Positions 1 through 5,344 of a DNA stretch of 11,777 nucleotides are shown piece after piece. The position numbers were made by a program, and so were the translations under genes. The DNA is from JAAZMA01 sp964564325 (GTDB lineage Bacteria; Bacillota; Clostridia; Tissierellales; Tepidimicrobiaceae): assembly GCA_964564325.1 (NCBI GenBank), contig CAZMBD010000067.1, positions 1-11,777 on the forward strand, written 5' to 3'. The notes below the pieces were generated by a model. It did no database searches. It was not told the DNA's origin and was given only the letters and a program-made list of their open reading frames with translations. Every line of letters starts with the position of its first letter. The first letter of the stretch is position 1.

Positions 1-74
1 TTTATGTTTTACTAGTAGAGTTACTTGACAAATTTGAAATCTACTCGTCAAATTTTATAAGTAACTATACTTTA

Positions 75-539
75 TTACCTTCTTTCAGAATAATACTTTT
101 GATTTGGGCTTGTGGGTTTCTTCGGAATTGTTAATTTTAAAAGGCCGCCTTTTATAAGTGGGTTTAATATTTTGGTTCTAAAGTGCCCCCTATTACTTAG
201 ACCCATAAATTCTTGCATTTCACTTCTACTTCTTGGTGTTCTACAAAATTCAAGCAAGTCTTCGATTTCTCCATCAGCTTGGTTAGTAGCTTGCTCATAT
301 AGTGGAATAATGGTTTTAAATACATCTTCTTCTATAAATATAGGTTCTGCACCTGAATATATCATATTATATTTATAAATATTTCTAACTCCAGATCCAA
401 GTTCTTCTACCCAGCCTATTTCTTTAAAAAACTTTGCTATAGTAGGGTTTTTAGGATATGGTGAAAAATTCTCAAGGTCAATTATTCCATTTCCATGGGG
501 TTTGTTACTATTTTCTGTATAGGTGCTCTGCTTTCTCAT
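75..539 (-). pseudogene. C-terminal remnant of an ATP-binding regulator (AlbA/HATPase_c_4 type)
   Basis: The 154-residue frame matches only the C-terminal part of the AlbA_2/HATPase_c_4 (AAA_4, 'RecG-like') family, which usually exceeds 400 residues. Residues 7-20 (YTENSNKPHGNG) and 24-60 (FSPYPKNPTIAKFFKEIG, then EELGSGVRNIYKY) fit the ATP-lid and end of the ATPase-like domain; the last ~60 residues look like a winged helix. The AlbA_2 DNA-binding half and the HRE(Y/F) stretch expected just before residue 7 are missing. The frame stays open upstream to the stop at 684-686 but has no start there; an 'ITANT' stretch in that extension may be a degraded trace of the lost region. There is no ribosome binding site at the ATG at 539. 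I read it as a decayed gene. The family resemblance is from memory of motifs. Confidence 0.6.
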
Positions 540-734
540 ATATAAACTAGCTACGAGATTAGTATTAGCAGTAATATCGATATCGCCATCCTCTCTACTT
601 TGTATTTCTAACCAGAATATTCTAACTATATTATATACTATAATCTTATAAAATAGAATTAATGGAGTTAAAACATTTTTTTCCTATAGTTAACCCCTGC
701 ACCCATTAAAATCAAGCCATTATGGTTTTCACTT

Positions 735-929
735 ATGGTTCACGGAACTCATGTAGCTGGAATTATTGCTGGTAATGGATATTCTTCTGAAAGAAAGTAT
801 ACAGGTATTGCACCACAATCTAATATATTAGCTATAAAGGCATTAGATAGTGAAGGTAGTGGAAGTACATCTAATATAATCTCCGCCATATCCTATGTAG
901 TAAATACTAAGGACACTTATGGCACATAG
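735..929 (+). pseudogene. Fragment of a subtilisin-family (S8) serine protease
   Basis: This 64-residue frame reads MVHGTHVAGIIAGNG near its start, the conserved block around the catalytic histidine of S8 peptidases (usually GHGTHVAG). It continues with YTGIAPQSNILAIKALDSEG, also typical of the family. The catalytic aspartate region upstream and the NLSLG and GTSMA(S) serine regions downstream are absent: the frame ends in TAG after DTYGT, just where the NLSLG strand should follow. Codons before the ATG (reading KPLWFSL) do not resemble the family and no ribosome binding site precedes it. It is an internal piece of a gene of at least ~250-400 codons, so a relic rather than a functional protease. 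It faces away from the broken ATPase remnant at 75-686, and both are cut on the sides that face each other. Confidence 0.7.
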
Positions 930-995
930 GTGAACAAAGTCTAGTGCATCATACTTAGTATCTAAAAAATACTAAATATACAAAAATTCCAATTG

Positions 996-1295
996 TTACA
1001 AAAGAAAAAAACATCTCCAATATTCCATTGTATTTGAAAAGTTATGTATCTGCTTGTTTTTAGCATATTTTTTAAAATACCTCTTCATTTTCATCAAATG
1101 CTGTACATCTGTCACTGATATGATTTCTTCTGTTGTCGTAATATATAAATATATTGTATGATTAAAATTTGAATGCCTAACATATTCATATTCCCAAGAT
1201 TTAATATCATCCCATTTTACTATTTTATATTTTACTTTCTCAGACCTGTCTTTTTTATAATTTTCACAATATGACTCCATTTCTTCAAATGTCAA
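996..1295 (-). CDS. Hypothetical protein, probably 5'-truncated
   Basis: I do not recognise this protein. The 99-residue frame begins at a TTG whose only purine-rich upstream stretch (GAGGAA) sits too close to act as a normal ribosome binding site. The frame remains open 57 bases further upstream, to the stop at 1353-1355, and that extension is acidic and protein-like (SFGDSDDEEL) but has no ATG, GTG or TTG. This suggests an original start lost by mutation or rearrangement. The product is charged and soluble, rich in Lys, Glu and aromatics, with a central beta-like stretch (TIYLYITTTEEIISV) followed by a basic helix (KMKRYFKKYAKNKQ). It lies in the same debris zone as the protease and ATPase fragments, so it may also be a remnant. 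Confidence 0.4.
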   Translation of the reverse strand: MTFEEMESYCENYKKDRSEKVKYKIVKWDDIKSWEYEYVRHSNFNHTIYLYITTTEEIISVTDVQHLMKMKRYFKKYAKNKQIHNFSNTMEYWRCFFLL

Positions 1296-1415
1296 TTCCT
1301 CATCATCAGAGTCTCCAAAAGAACATAAATGTTCTGGAATATAAAAATATCTTTAATCCTTACTTTATGGTAAAATAATAGTAATAATACTAAAACTTAA
1401 AAAGGAGGGTTTTTT

Positions 1416-1514
1416 ATGATTATATTTATTTTGCCTATATTAATTATCCTTTTTCTATTAATTAATGAAAGGCAAAAAAATACTATGCACCAATCTCCCA
1501 TCTACAAATTCTGA
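1416..1514 (+). CDS. Candidate 32-residue membrane peptide
   Basis: A strong Shine-Dalgarno (AAAGGAGGG, 1401-1409) sits 6-8 bases before an ATG that opens a 32-codon frame ending in TGA. The peptide starts MIIFILPILIILFLLINER, one hydrophobic segment of about 16 residues, followed by a short polar tail that includes RQKNTMHQSP. A possible -10 (TAAAAT, 1371-1376) lies upstream with no good -35. The last 57 bases overlap the 3' end of thpR on the other strand, so translation or antisense pairing could interact with that gene. No family is recognised. The evidence is the ribosome binding site plus the coherent hydrophobic start; the frame could equally be the truncated front of a longer lost membrane protein. 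Confidence 0.35.
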   Translation: MIIFILPILIILFLLINERQKNTMHQSPIYKF

Positions 1515-1991
1515 TTTCATTAAATCTACCCTATCCACATCAATACTTATCTGACTAATCGCATTAGATAAATTCTCAGGATTGAAATTTTCCTTCATTT
1601 TTACTTTTCTACCTATTGTTATATGAGGCTTATATGGCCTATCTTCTAGTTTGAATCCTTGTTTAATTAAAAGTTCATGAAGTTTCCCTTGAATTTCAAA
1701 GAGAGTTTCATTGTGTTTAATGCCAAGCCAATATATATCTCCATCTCTTCTTTTAAAATAACCTAGTTTGGATAAATTCATTGTAAATGGTTCAAAAGTA
1801 ACTTGTTCTATTGTATCTTTTATTACTGGAACTTTTTCTTCTGGTACTTCTCCCAGAAATTCCAATGTTAAATGCATATGTTCATTTTTCACAAATCGGC
1901 CTTTGATGGAATCTTTATTTATTTCTTTAATTATATCTTGAATTTGGTTCTTTTCGCTTTCTTTAAAATTAATAGCTATAAATAATCTCAT
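1458..1991 (-). CDS. thpR: RNA 2',3'-cyclic phosphodiesterase (2'-5' RNA ligase family)
   Basis: This is a complete member of the LigT/ThpR branch of the 2H phosphoesterase superfamily, which opens RNA 2',3'-cyclic phosphates to 2'-phosphomonoesters and was first described as a tRNA-half 2'-5' ligase. Both catalytic HxTx motifs are present, HLTL and HITI, about 80 residues apart as expected (40-43 and 123-126 from the chosen start). The protein begins MRLFIAINF, typical of the family, and its 177 residues are of usual length. The start at 1991 is chosen because GGAGG (2000-2004) lies 8 bases from it; the upstream in-frame ATG at 1997 is only 2 bases away. It appears to be a single gene: its 3' end runs under the small plus-strand frame at 1416, and a terminator-like repeat lies just upstream of it. 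Confidence 0.9.
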   Translation of the reverse strand: MRLFIAINFKESEKNQIQDIIKEINKDSIKGRFVKNEHMHLTLEFLGEVPEEKVPVIKDTIEQVTFEPFTMNLSKLGYFKRRDGDIYWLGIKHNETLFEIQGKLHELLIKQGFKLEDRPYKPHITIGRKVKMKENFNPENLSNAISQISIDVDRVDLMKSEFVDGRLVHSIFLPFIN

Positions 1992-2019
1992 ATCCATATC
2001 CTCCCATGTATCTTATTAC

Positions 2020-2055
2020 AAAGGTGGCAATCAAAACGTCCCCTTGCCATGCCAC
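2020..2055. repeat. Hairpin repeat, copy 1 (terminator-like)
   Basis: This stretch shares GGTGGCAA-TCAAAACGTCCCC with the copy at 2371-2400, in the same orientation. It can fold either as GTGGCA/TGCCAC or GGCAA/TTGCC. On the minus strand it begins 4 bases after the TGA stop of the glutaredoxin-like gene and is followed by a short CTTTG stretch, so it may act as a weak terminator for that gene. It differs from copy 2 by an inserted six bases in the right arm. Confidence 0.6.
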
Positions 2056-2058
2056 TGC

Positions 2059-2316
2059 TCAAAACCTCAATTCATTATAATCGAAAATTATTTCTTCGCC
2101 ATCATTTATTATTATACATGGAAGCCCTACCTTACCCATCTTTTTAATCTCATCAAATTCTTTATAATTATCTCTATAACTTAGAAACTTCTTTAAATTA
2201 AACATGCCTTCACTAATGTCTAAGTACGCGTATTTAATATTGTTTTTTGAAAGATACTCTTTCGCTGGTTCGCAGTCTGGTCAATATTTACTTCCAAATA
2301 CAATTATCTTTTTCAT
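2059..2316 (-). CDS. Glutaredoxin-like protein with in-frame TGA at the redox cysteine (candidate selenoprotein)
   Basis: Read through one internal TGA (2281-2283), this is an intact 85-residue thioredoxin-fold protein. It starts MKKIIVFGSKY, then TGA as residue 12, then PDCEPAKEYLSKNNI, giving a U/C-P-D-C redox motif. Later comes VGLPCIIINDGEEI (63-76), containing the cis-proline loop usual in glutaredoxins. A Shine-Dalgarno (AGGAG) lies 8 bases from the ATG, and a possible promoter (TTGTTT, 16 bases, TATAAT at 2356-2361) overlaps the repeat upstream. Apart from the TGA there is no frameshift or other stop. UGA exactly at the N-terminal active-site cysteine, with a hairpin 22 nt later, is the pattern of a bacterial selenoprotein. 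The alternative is a nonsense mutation of TGC/TGT, making it a fresh pseudogene. It would act as a small cytosolic thiol/selenol oxidoreductase. Confidence 0.65.
2249..2263 (-). promoter_or_regulatory. Candidate bacterial SECIS hairpin
   Basis: On the coding strand GAAAG (2263-2259) pairs with CTTTC (2253-2249) around the five-base loop AGTAT. The loop begins 22 nt after the TGA, and a G is at its second position. As I recall the published bacterial SECIS criteria (loop about 16-37 nt after UGA, G among the first two loop bases, short upper stem), it fits. The stem is only 5 bp, so this is suggestive and not proof. Confidence 0.45.
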
Positions 2317-2365
2317 CTTTATCGCTCCTATTCTAAATTATATATACTTGCCTTTATTATACAAC

Positions 2366-2400
2366 AAAAAAGGTGGCAAACAAAACGTCCCTTTGCCACC
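2366..2400 (-). terminator. Rho-independent terminator after the M23 gene (hairpin repeat, copy 2)
   Basis: On the minus strand a perfect 9-bp stem (GGTGGCAAA/TTTGCCACC, arms 2392-2400 and 2372-2380) closes an 11-base loop and is followed directly by six T (2371-2366). It starts 13 bases after the stop of the M23 peptidase gene. The hairpin is the second copy of the repeat at 2020-2055, so the terminator is itself a repeated element. Confidence 0.8.
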
Positions 2401-2413
2401 AATACCATATAAT

Positions 2414-3847
2414 TTATTTTACATATTTTGATGGATTTTGATTTGATCCATTTTTTAATACTTCAAAATGAAGATGAGGACCTGTAGATCGTCCTGTATT
2501 GCCTACTTTTGCAATAACTTGACCTTTATAAACTCTATCTCCTGTTCTAACGTTTATAGAGCTGCAATGGGCATATCTAGTTCTATATCCATTGCCATGA
2601 TCTATTTCTACTAAATTTCCAAAAGCTCCTCTTCTACCTGTATATACAACCTTGCCTCCATCAGCTGCCTTAATAGCAGTCCCAGTACTTGTTGCAATAT
2701 CTAATCCTCTATGCATTCTACCATTTCTCATACCATATCTAGAAGATATATATCCTCTTGTAGGCATTAAAAATGTTCCAGTAGCTGCAGTTTTAGGTAA
2801 CTCCTTGGTACCTTTGACTACTACTTCAGTTACAGCTTCTTCTATTACTTTTTCTTCTATTATTTCTTTTTCTACTACTATTCCATTATGTTTTGTTACT
2901 CTAGCTAATATTTCACTTTCACCTGGAGAACCTTTAACTTTAACTTTCTTTTGGGTTTTATACATGTTTTTATCTTCTTCTACTTCTACTTCATAATTGA
3001 CTTTTTCTGTATATTTAACTTCTTCTACAGTAGCAACAGTTATTAGAGATTTAGGTACTAGTAGTTTTACCTCATCACCTATTTGCAATTTCTCTGGATT
3101 TATATCTGGGTTTGCATCTATCAAATCCTCCACATCCATATCATACATCATAGCAATAGTCCAGAGACTTTCCCCTACTTCCACTGTGTGAATCTTTATA
3201 TCATCTGTTCCAGTTTGAATATATTGAAATAATTTATCACTATCCATTAATTTGTTTAATGGGATTTCTCTTTTTTCAATTTTTACATCTTCTACAAATT
3301 TAATCTCTTGTATTTCTTTATCATCATCTTTTGCTAAATACGGTTTTTTCAATTCTTCTAATATATTTTCTACATCTTTTTCAGTTTTGACAACACCTAT
3401 TTCTTCACCATCTACCAGTAACACATATCCACTTACTAAAAACTTCATCTTGGATTTAATACCCTCTTTTAATTTTCCGGAAGATGCCAACAATTCGTCC
3501 TTAGCATGGGTCTCCTCAAAACTTAAATCTTTCTTTAACACAATATCTATGTCATATGTATTAGATAATTCTCTCTTCATATCAGCTAATATATTTAAAG
3601 CTTCCTCTTGTTCTCTAACTATACCTATTTCGTCGCCTCCAAAATATACTACAAAGGCTCTTGTTTTTATTTCGTTGGTTTTATATGTGGCAAAGGATAT
3701 TATCCCTATAACAGCCACCAATATAGCTATAAAAATTTTTTTGTAATTGTCTTTTCCAGTAAAAATACCTCTCAACTTGTCTAATACATTAATACCTCTT
3801 ATAGACAAAATAGAACCTTTCATATCCAAATTGCTTGGATCATCCAT
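2414..3847 (-). CDS. Membrane-anchored LysM-G5-M23 cell-wall metallopeptidase
   Basis: The 477-residue protein should cleave peptidoglycan cross-links or stem peptides outside the membrane. Order: short cytosolic N-terminus; one membrane segment (about 38-54); two related repeats, each with a (G)xEIG(I/V)V...(A/V)xNIL pattern (about 65-95 and 141-170); a LysM peptidoglycan-binding domain (218-264, HTVEVGESLWTIA...); a G5-type domain (about 268-347); and a C-terminal M23 (lysostaphin-type) domain. The zinc and catalytic residues are all present: H379 and D383 (HRGLD), H427 (YAH) and the HLH of 458-460. GGGAGG lies 8 bases from the ATG. It is preceded by its own promoter (3936-3963) and followed by a clear terminator, so it is transcribed alone. 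Such proteins act in growth, division or spore-coat remodelling; the specific role here is unknown. Confidence 0.9.
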   Translation of the reverse strand: MDDPSNLDMKGSILSIRGINVLDKLRGIFTGKDNYKKIFIAILVAVIGIISFATYKTNEIKTRAFVVYFGGDEIGIVREQEEALNILADMKRELSNTYDIDIVLKKDLSFEETHAKDELLASSGKLKEGIKSKMKFLVSGYVLLVDGEEIGVVKTEKDVENILEELKKPYLAKDDDKEIQEIKFVEDVKIEKREIPLNKLMDSDKLFQYIQTGTDDIKIHTVEVGESLWTIAMMYDMDVEDLIDANPDINPEKLQIGDEVKLLVPKSLITVATVEEVKYTEKVNYEVEVEEDKNMYKTQKKVKVKGSPGESEILARVTKHNGIVVEKEIIEEKVIEEAVTEVVVKGTKELPKTAATGTFLMPTRGYISSRYGMRNGRMHRGLDIATSTGTAIKAADGGKVVYTGRRGAFGNLVEIDHGNGYRTRYAHCSSINVRTGDRVYKGQVIAKVGNTGRSTGPHLHFEVLKNGSNQNPSKYVK

Positions 3848-3860
3848 AATATTGACCTCC

Positions 3861-3899
3861 CTGTTTTAAATTAGCTTAAATGATTAAGCTTTTAAACAG
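3861..3899 (-). promoter_or_regulatory. Leader hairpin abutting the M23 ribosome binding site
   Basis: The 5' leader of the M23 gene contains a 39-base imperfect hairpin: outer arms CTGTTT/AAACAG, a middle AAA/TTT, and an inner 7-bp AGCTTAA/TTAAGCT around a four-base loop, about 16 pairs in all with small bulges. Its 3' end touches the GGGAGG ribosome binding site (3856-3861). It could modulate translation or mRNA stability. It is AT-rich and matches no riboswitch I know. Confidence 0.4.
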
Positions 3900-3935
3900 T
3901 TTATTTTGTAATTATTTTGTAACAATTATGTGCAT

Positions 3936-3963
3936 ATTATAACATAGCTAAAAAAAATTTCAA
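3936..3963 (-). promoter_or_regulatory. Sigma-A promoter of the M23 peptidase gene
   Basis: On the minus strand TTGAAA (3963-3958) is 16 bases from TATAAT (3941-3936), and the bases before the -10 are TGT, giving an extended -10. The predicted transcript would start near 3929 with a leader of about 80 bases. The -35 overlaps a dyad, CAAGCC-TTA-GGCTTG (3961-3975), which could be an operator. Confidence 0.65.
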
Positions 3964-4210
3964 GCCTTAGGCTTGTCTACTTATATTCTATTCAAAAATT
4001 TCTTTTTTATTACATGTTTTAAACCAATGTAATTTCAATGACTATAAATATTAACTTTTTGTATTTTAAACATTAATTTTAAATTATTAAGATTTCTTAA
4101 TAATTTTTATCTGCAAATCTTTAAGTATTTATAAAGAGATTTTAGGAAATACTTCTATTATATCTATTTTTTCCATAATATTAAATAATACATTATAATG
4201 GAGGATTAAT
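3964..4210. other. AT-rich intergenic region between the M23 gene and yyaC
   Basis: Together with 3848-3963 this forms a 363-base divergent gap. Besides the M23 promoter and leader, it holds the GC-richer dyad at 3961-3975 and, nearer yyaC, an 8-bp inverted repeat (AAGTATTT at 4123-4130, AAATACTT at 4147-4154). CATAATA (4174-4180) and CATTATA (4191-4197) resemble the -10 of forespore sigma factors, but neither has a matching -35 and the second is too close to the start codon. No open frame or RNA gene is visible. Confidence 0.5.
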
Positions 4211-4798
4211 ATGGAAAACTATTTAGAAAGAGATTGTATTAATTTTGACTCCCCCTTTGCCATTTCTGAATTTTCTAATTCACTACTTAAATATCTTACA
4301 CATAACACTTATGATTATGATGAAATAGTAATTCTATGTGTAGGAACTGATCGTTCTACTGGAGATGCACTAGGCCCTTTAGTCGGATATAAATTAATGC
4401 CTCATATAATTAAATATGATAAAGTCCATCTAATGGGAACTTTAAATGAACCTATTCATGCAAAAAATCTACAGGAATACATTGAAACAATAAAAATTTC
4501 CCATGCTAATGCACTTGTTTTAGCCATTGATGCATCCCTAGGACATAATAGTTGTATTGGACAAATAATAATAAAAAAAGGCCCATTAAAACCTGGCTTA
4601 GGAGTCAATAAGAATTTACCAGAAATTGGAGATTTAAGTATTACTGGAGTAGTTAATGTAGGTGGGTTAATGGAATATATGGTATTACAAAATACTAGAC
4701 TTAGTTTAGTAATGAATATGGCTGATATTATAGCTAGAGGCATAGATTTAAGTCTTTTTAAAATATATGGGAGTTTTTTAGATAAAAAAATAAAGTAG
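4211..4798 (+). CDS. yyaC: Sporulation protein YyaC (DUF1256, germination-protease-like fold)
   Basis: This 195-residue protein matches the YyaC/DUF1256 family, found in endospore formers and related in fold to the GPR germination protease and hydrogenase-maturation peptidases. Diagnostic segments are CVGTDRSTGDALGPLVGYKL (43-62), PIHAKNL (81-87), the AIDASLG strand with D107, and PGLGVNKNLPEIGD...GVVNVGG (128-152). D47, D52 and D107 are the obvious acidic candidates for a metal or active site. In Bacillus subtilis yyaC also sits near soj-spo0J, so its presence about 5 kb from parAB fits known gene order. GGAGG is 6 bases from the ATG. It is transcribed alone on the plus strand, convergent with the DUF4446 gene. 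Expression during sporulation is inferred from the family; no clear sporulation promoter is visible. Its biochemical activity is not established. Confidence 0.9.
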   Translation: MENYLERDCINFDSPFAISEFSNSLLKYLTHNTYDYDEIVILCVGTDRSTGDALGPLVGYKLMPHIIKYDKVHLMGTLNEPIHAKNLQEYIETIKISHANALVLAIDASLGHNSCIGQIIIKKGPLKPGLGVNKNLPEIGDLSITGVVNVGGLMEYMVLQNTRLSLVMNMADIIARGIDLSLFKIYGSFLDKKIK

Positions 4799-4813
4799 CA
4801 ATTTTGCTACTTT
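4782..4813 (-). terminator. Terminator spanning the stop codons of yyaC and the DUF4446 gene
   Basis: AAAGTAGCA (4792-4800) pairs with TGCTACTTT (4805-4813) around a four-base loop. On the minus strand the stem is followed by TATTTTTTTA (4791-4782), a good terminator for the DUF4446/desulfurase unit. On the plus strand only a short T run follows, so it is weaker for yyaC. The stem contains bases of both stop codons, which lie 13 bases apart. Confidence 0.75.
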
Positions 4814-5330
4814 AGATTGTGGCATAATATGCTTCGCCTTTAATAGCTCTATCAATAGCTTGCATCTCCTCTACTGAAAGTGGATATAAAGACTTGCCAT
4901 CTTTTATAGGTTTTGCATATGAAATAGATTGTTCTCTACCATAAATACTAGTTAAAACAAATCCATTTGAAAAATTATCTAAAAGTGCTATAGAGAAGCT
5001 AAGTTCTGAACCCATATCGTCAAAAGCATTATATCTAATAAATCCTACCTTTTGAATTGCAAAGGTCAATTGTGTATTTAATCTCTTTAATTCTTCATTT
5101 AATTTTTTAATTTCGTTTCTTAAATTATCTACTTCATTTCCATTTTGGACCAATATTTCTTCAATATTCACTCCATCCATACCCCTAGTTAGGGTATCAT
5201 ATTTATTTCTCAATTTATTAATTCTAATTTCAGCTATTATATAAAAAGCTAATAATAATAAAAAGAGCATGGATAGTCCTAAGACTATTTCTATATAATA
5301 TATTTCAATTATTTCACTAATACGCTCCAT
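4812..5330 (-). CDS. DUF4446 membrane protein
   Basis: This 172-residue protein matches DUF4446, a family of unknown function common in Clostridia and often found near parB. It has one N-terminal membrane segment (about 13-32), a short conserved stretch LRNKYDTLTRGMDGVNIEEIL (from about 40), a coiled coil (about 63-88), and a conserved C-terminal domain with VGFIRYNAFDDMGSELSFSIALLD and YAKPIKDGKSLYPLS(V)EE. The soluble part is probably cytoplasmic. GGAAGGGG lies about 6 bases from the ATG. It starts 14 bases after the cysteine desulfurase-like gene, so the two are likely cotranscribed and end at the shared hairpin terminator. The family assignment is from memory of these motifs; no function can be given. 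Confidence 0.8.
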   Translation of the reverse strand: MERISEIIEIYYIEIVLGLSMLFLLLLAFYIIAEIRINKLRNKYDTLTRGMDGVNIEEILVQNGNEVDNLRNEIKKLNEELKRLNTQLTFAIQKVGFIRYNAFDDMGSELSFSIALLDNFSNGFVLTSIYGREQSISYAKPIKDGKSLYPLSVEEMQAIDRAIKGEAYYATI

Positions 5331-5344
5331 TTTTTTCCCCTTCC

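Noticed and set aside
14..66. Inverted repeats AGTAGA/TCTACT and AGTTACTT/AAGTAACT at the left edge
   Set aside because: Overlapping, mutually exclusive, short and AT-rich, without a T run; not convincing as a terminator or element end.
735..929. A functional small subtilisin-like protein
   Set aside because: Only the histidine block is present; the aspartate and serine regions are missing, so it cannot be an active protease.
2204..2431. 75-codon plus-strand open frame covering the glutaredoxin region
   Set aside because: It is the antisense of the TGA-containing gene and the M23 terminator, has no ribosome binding site, and its hydrophobic composition is what the opposite strand of an AT-rich gene gives.
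2652..3746. Three plus-strand frames opposite the M23 peptidase gene
   Set aside because: Serine/threonine/isoleucine-rich shadows of the minus-strand gene with no ribosome binding sites; the minus-strand frame has clear domains throughout.
4116..4154. Alternative hairpins before yyaC (CTTTA/TAAAG versus AAGTATTT/AAATACTT)
   Set aside because: They look like a switch on paper, but arms made of A and T of this length are common in this gap and nothing ties them to yyaC control.
4174..4197. Forespore sigma-type -10 boxes (CATAATA, CATTATA) before yyaC
   Set aside because: No matching -35 at the required spacing, and the second would start transcription inside the ribosome binding site. In such AT-rich DNA these seven-base matches are expected by chance.
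3976..4210. Possible riboswitch (for example the c-di-AMP ydaO type) upstream of the cell-wall hydrolase
   Set aside because: The stretch is almost pure A/T and lacks the conserved G-rich core; the predicted transcript start near 3929 also excludes it from the leader.
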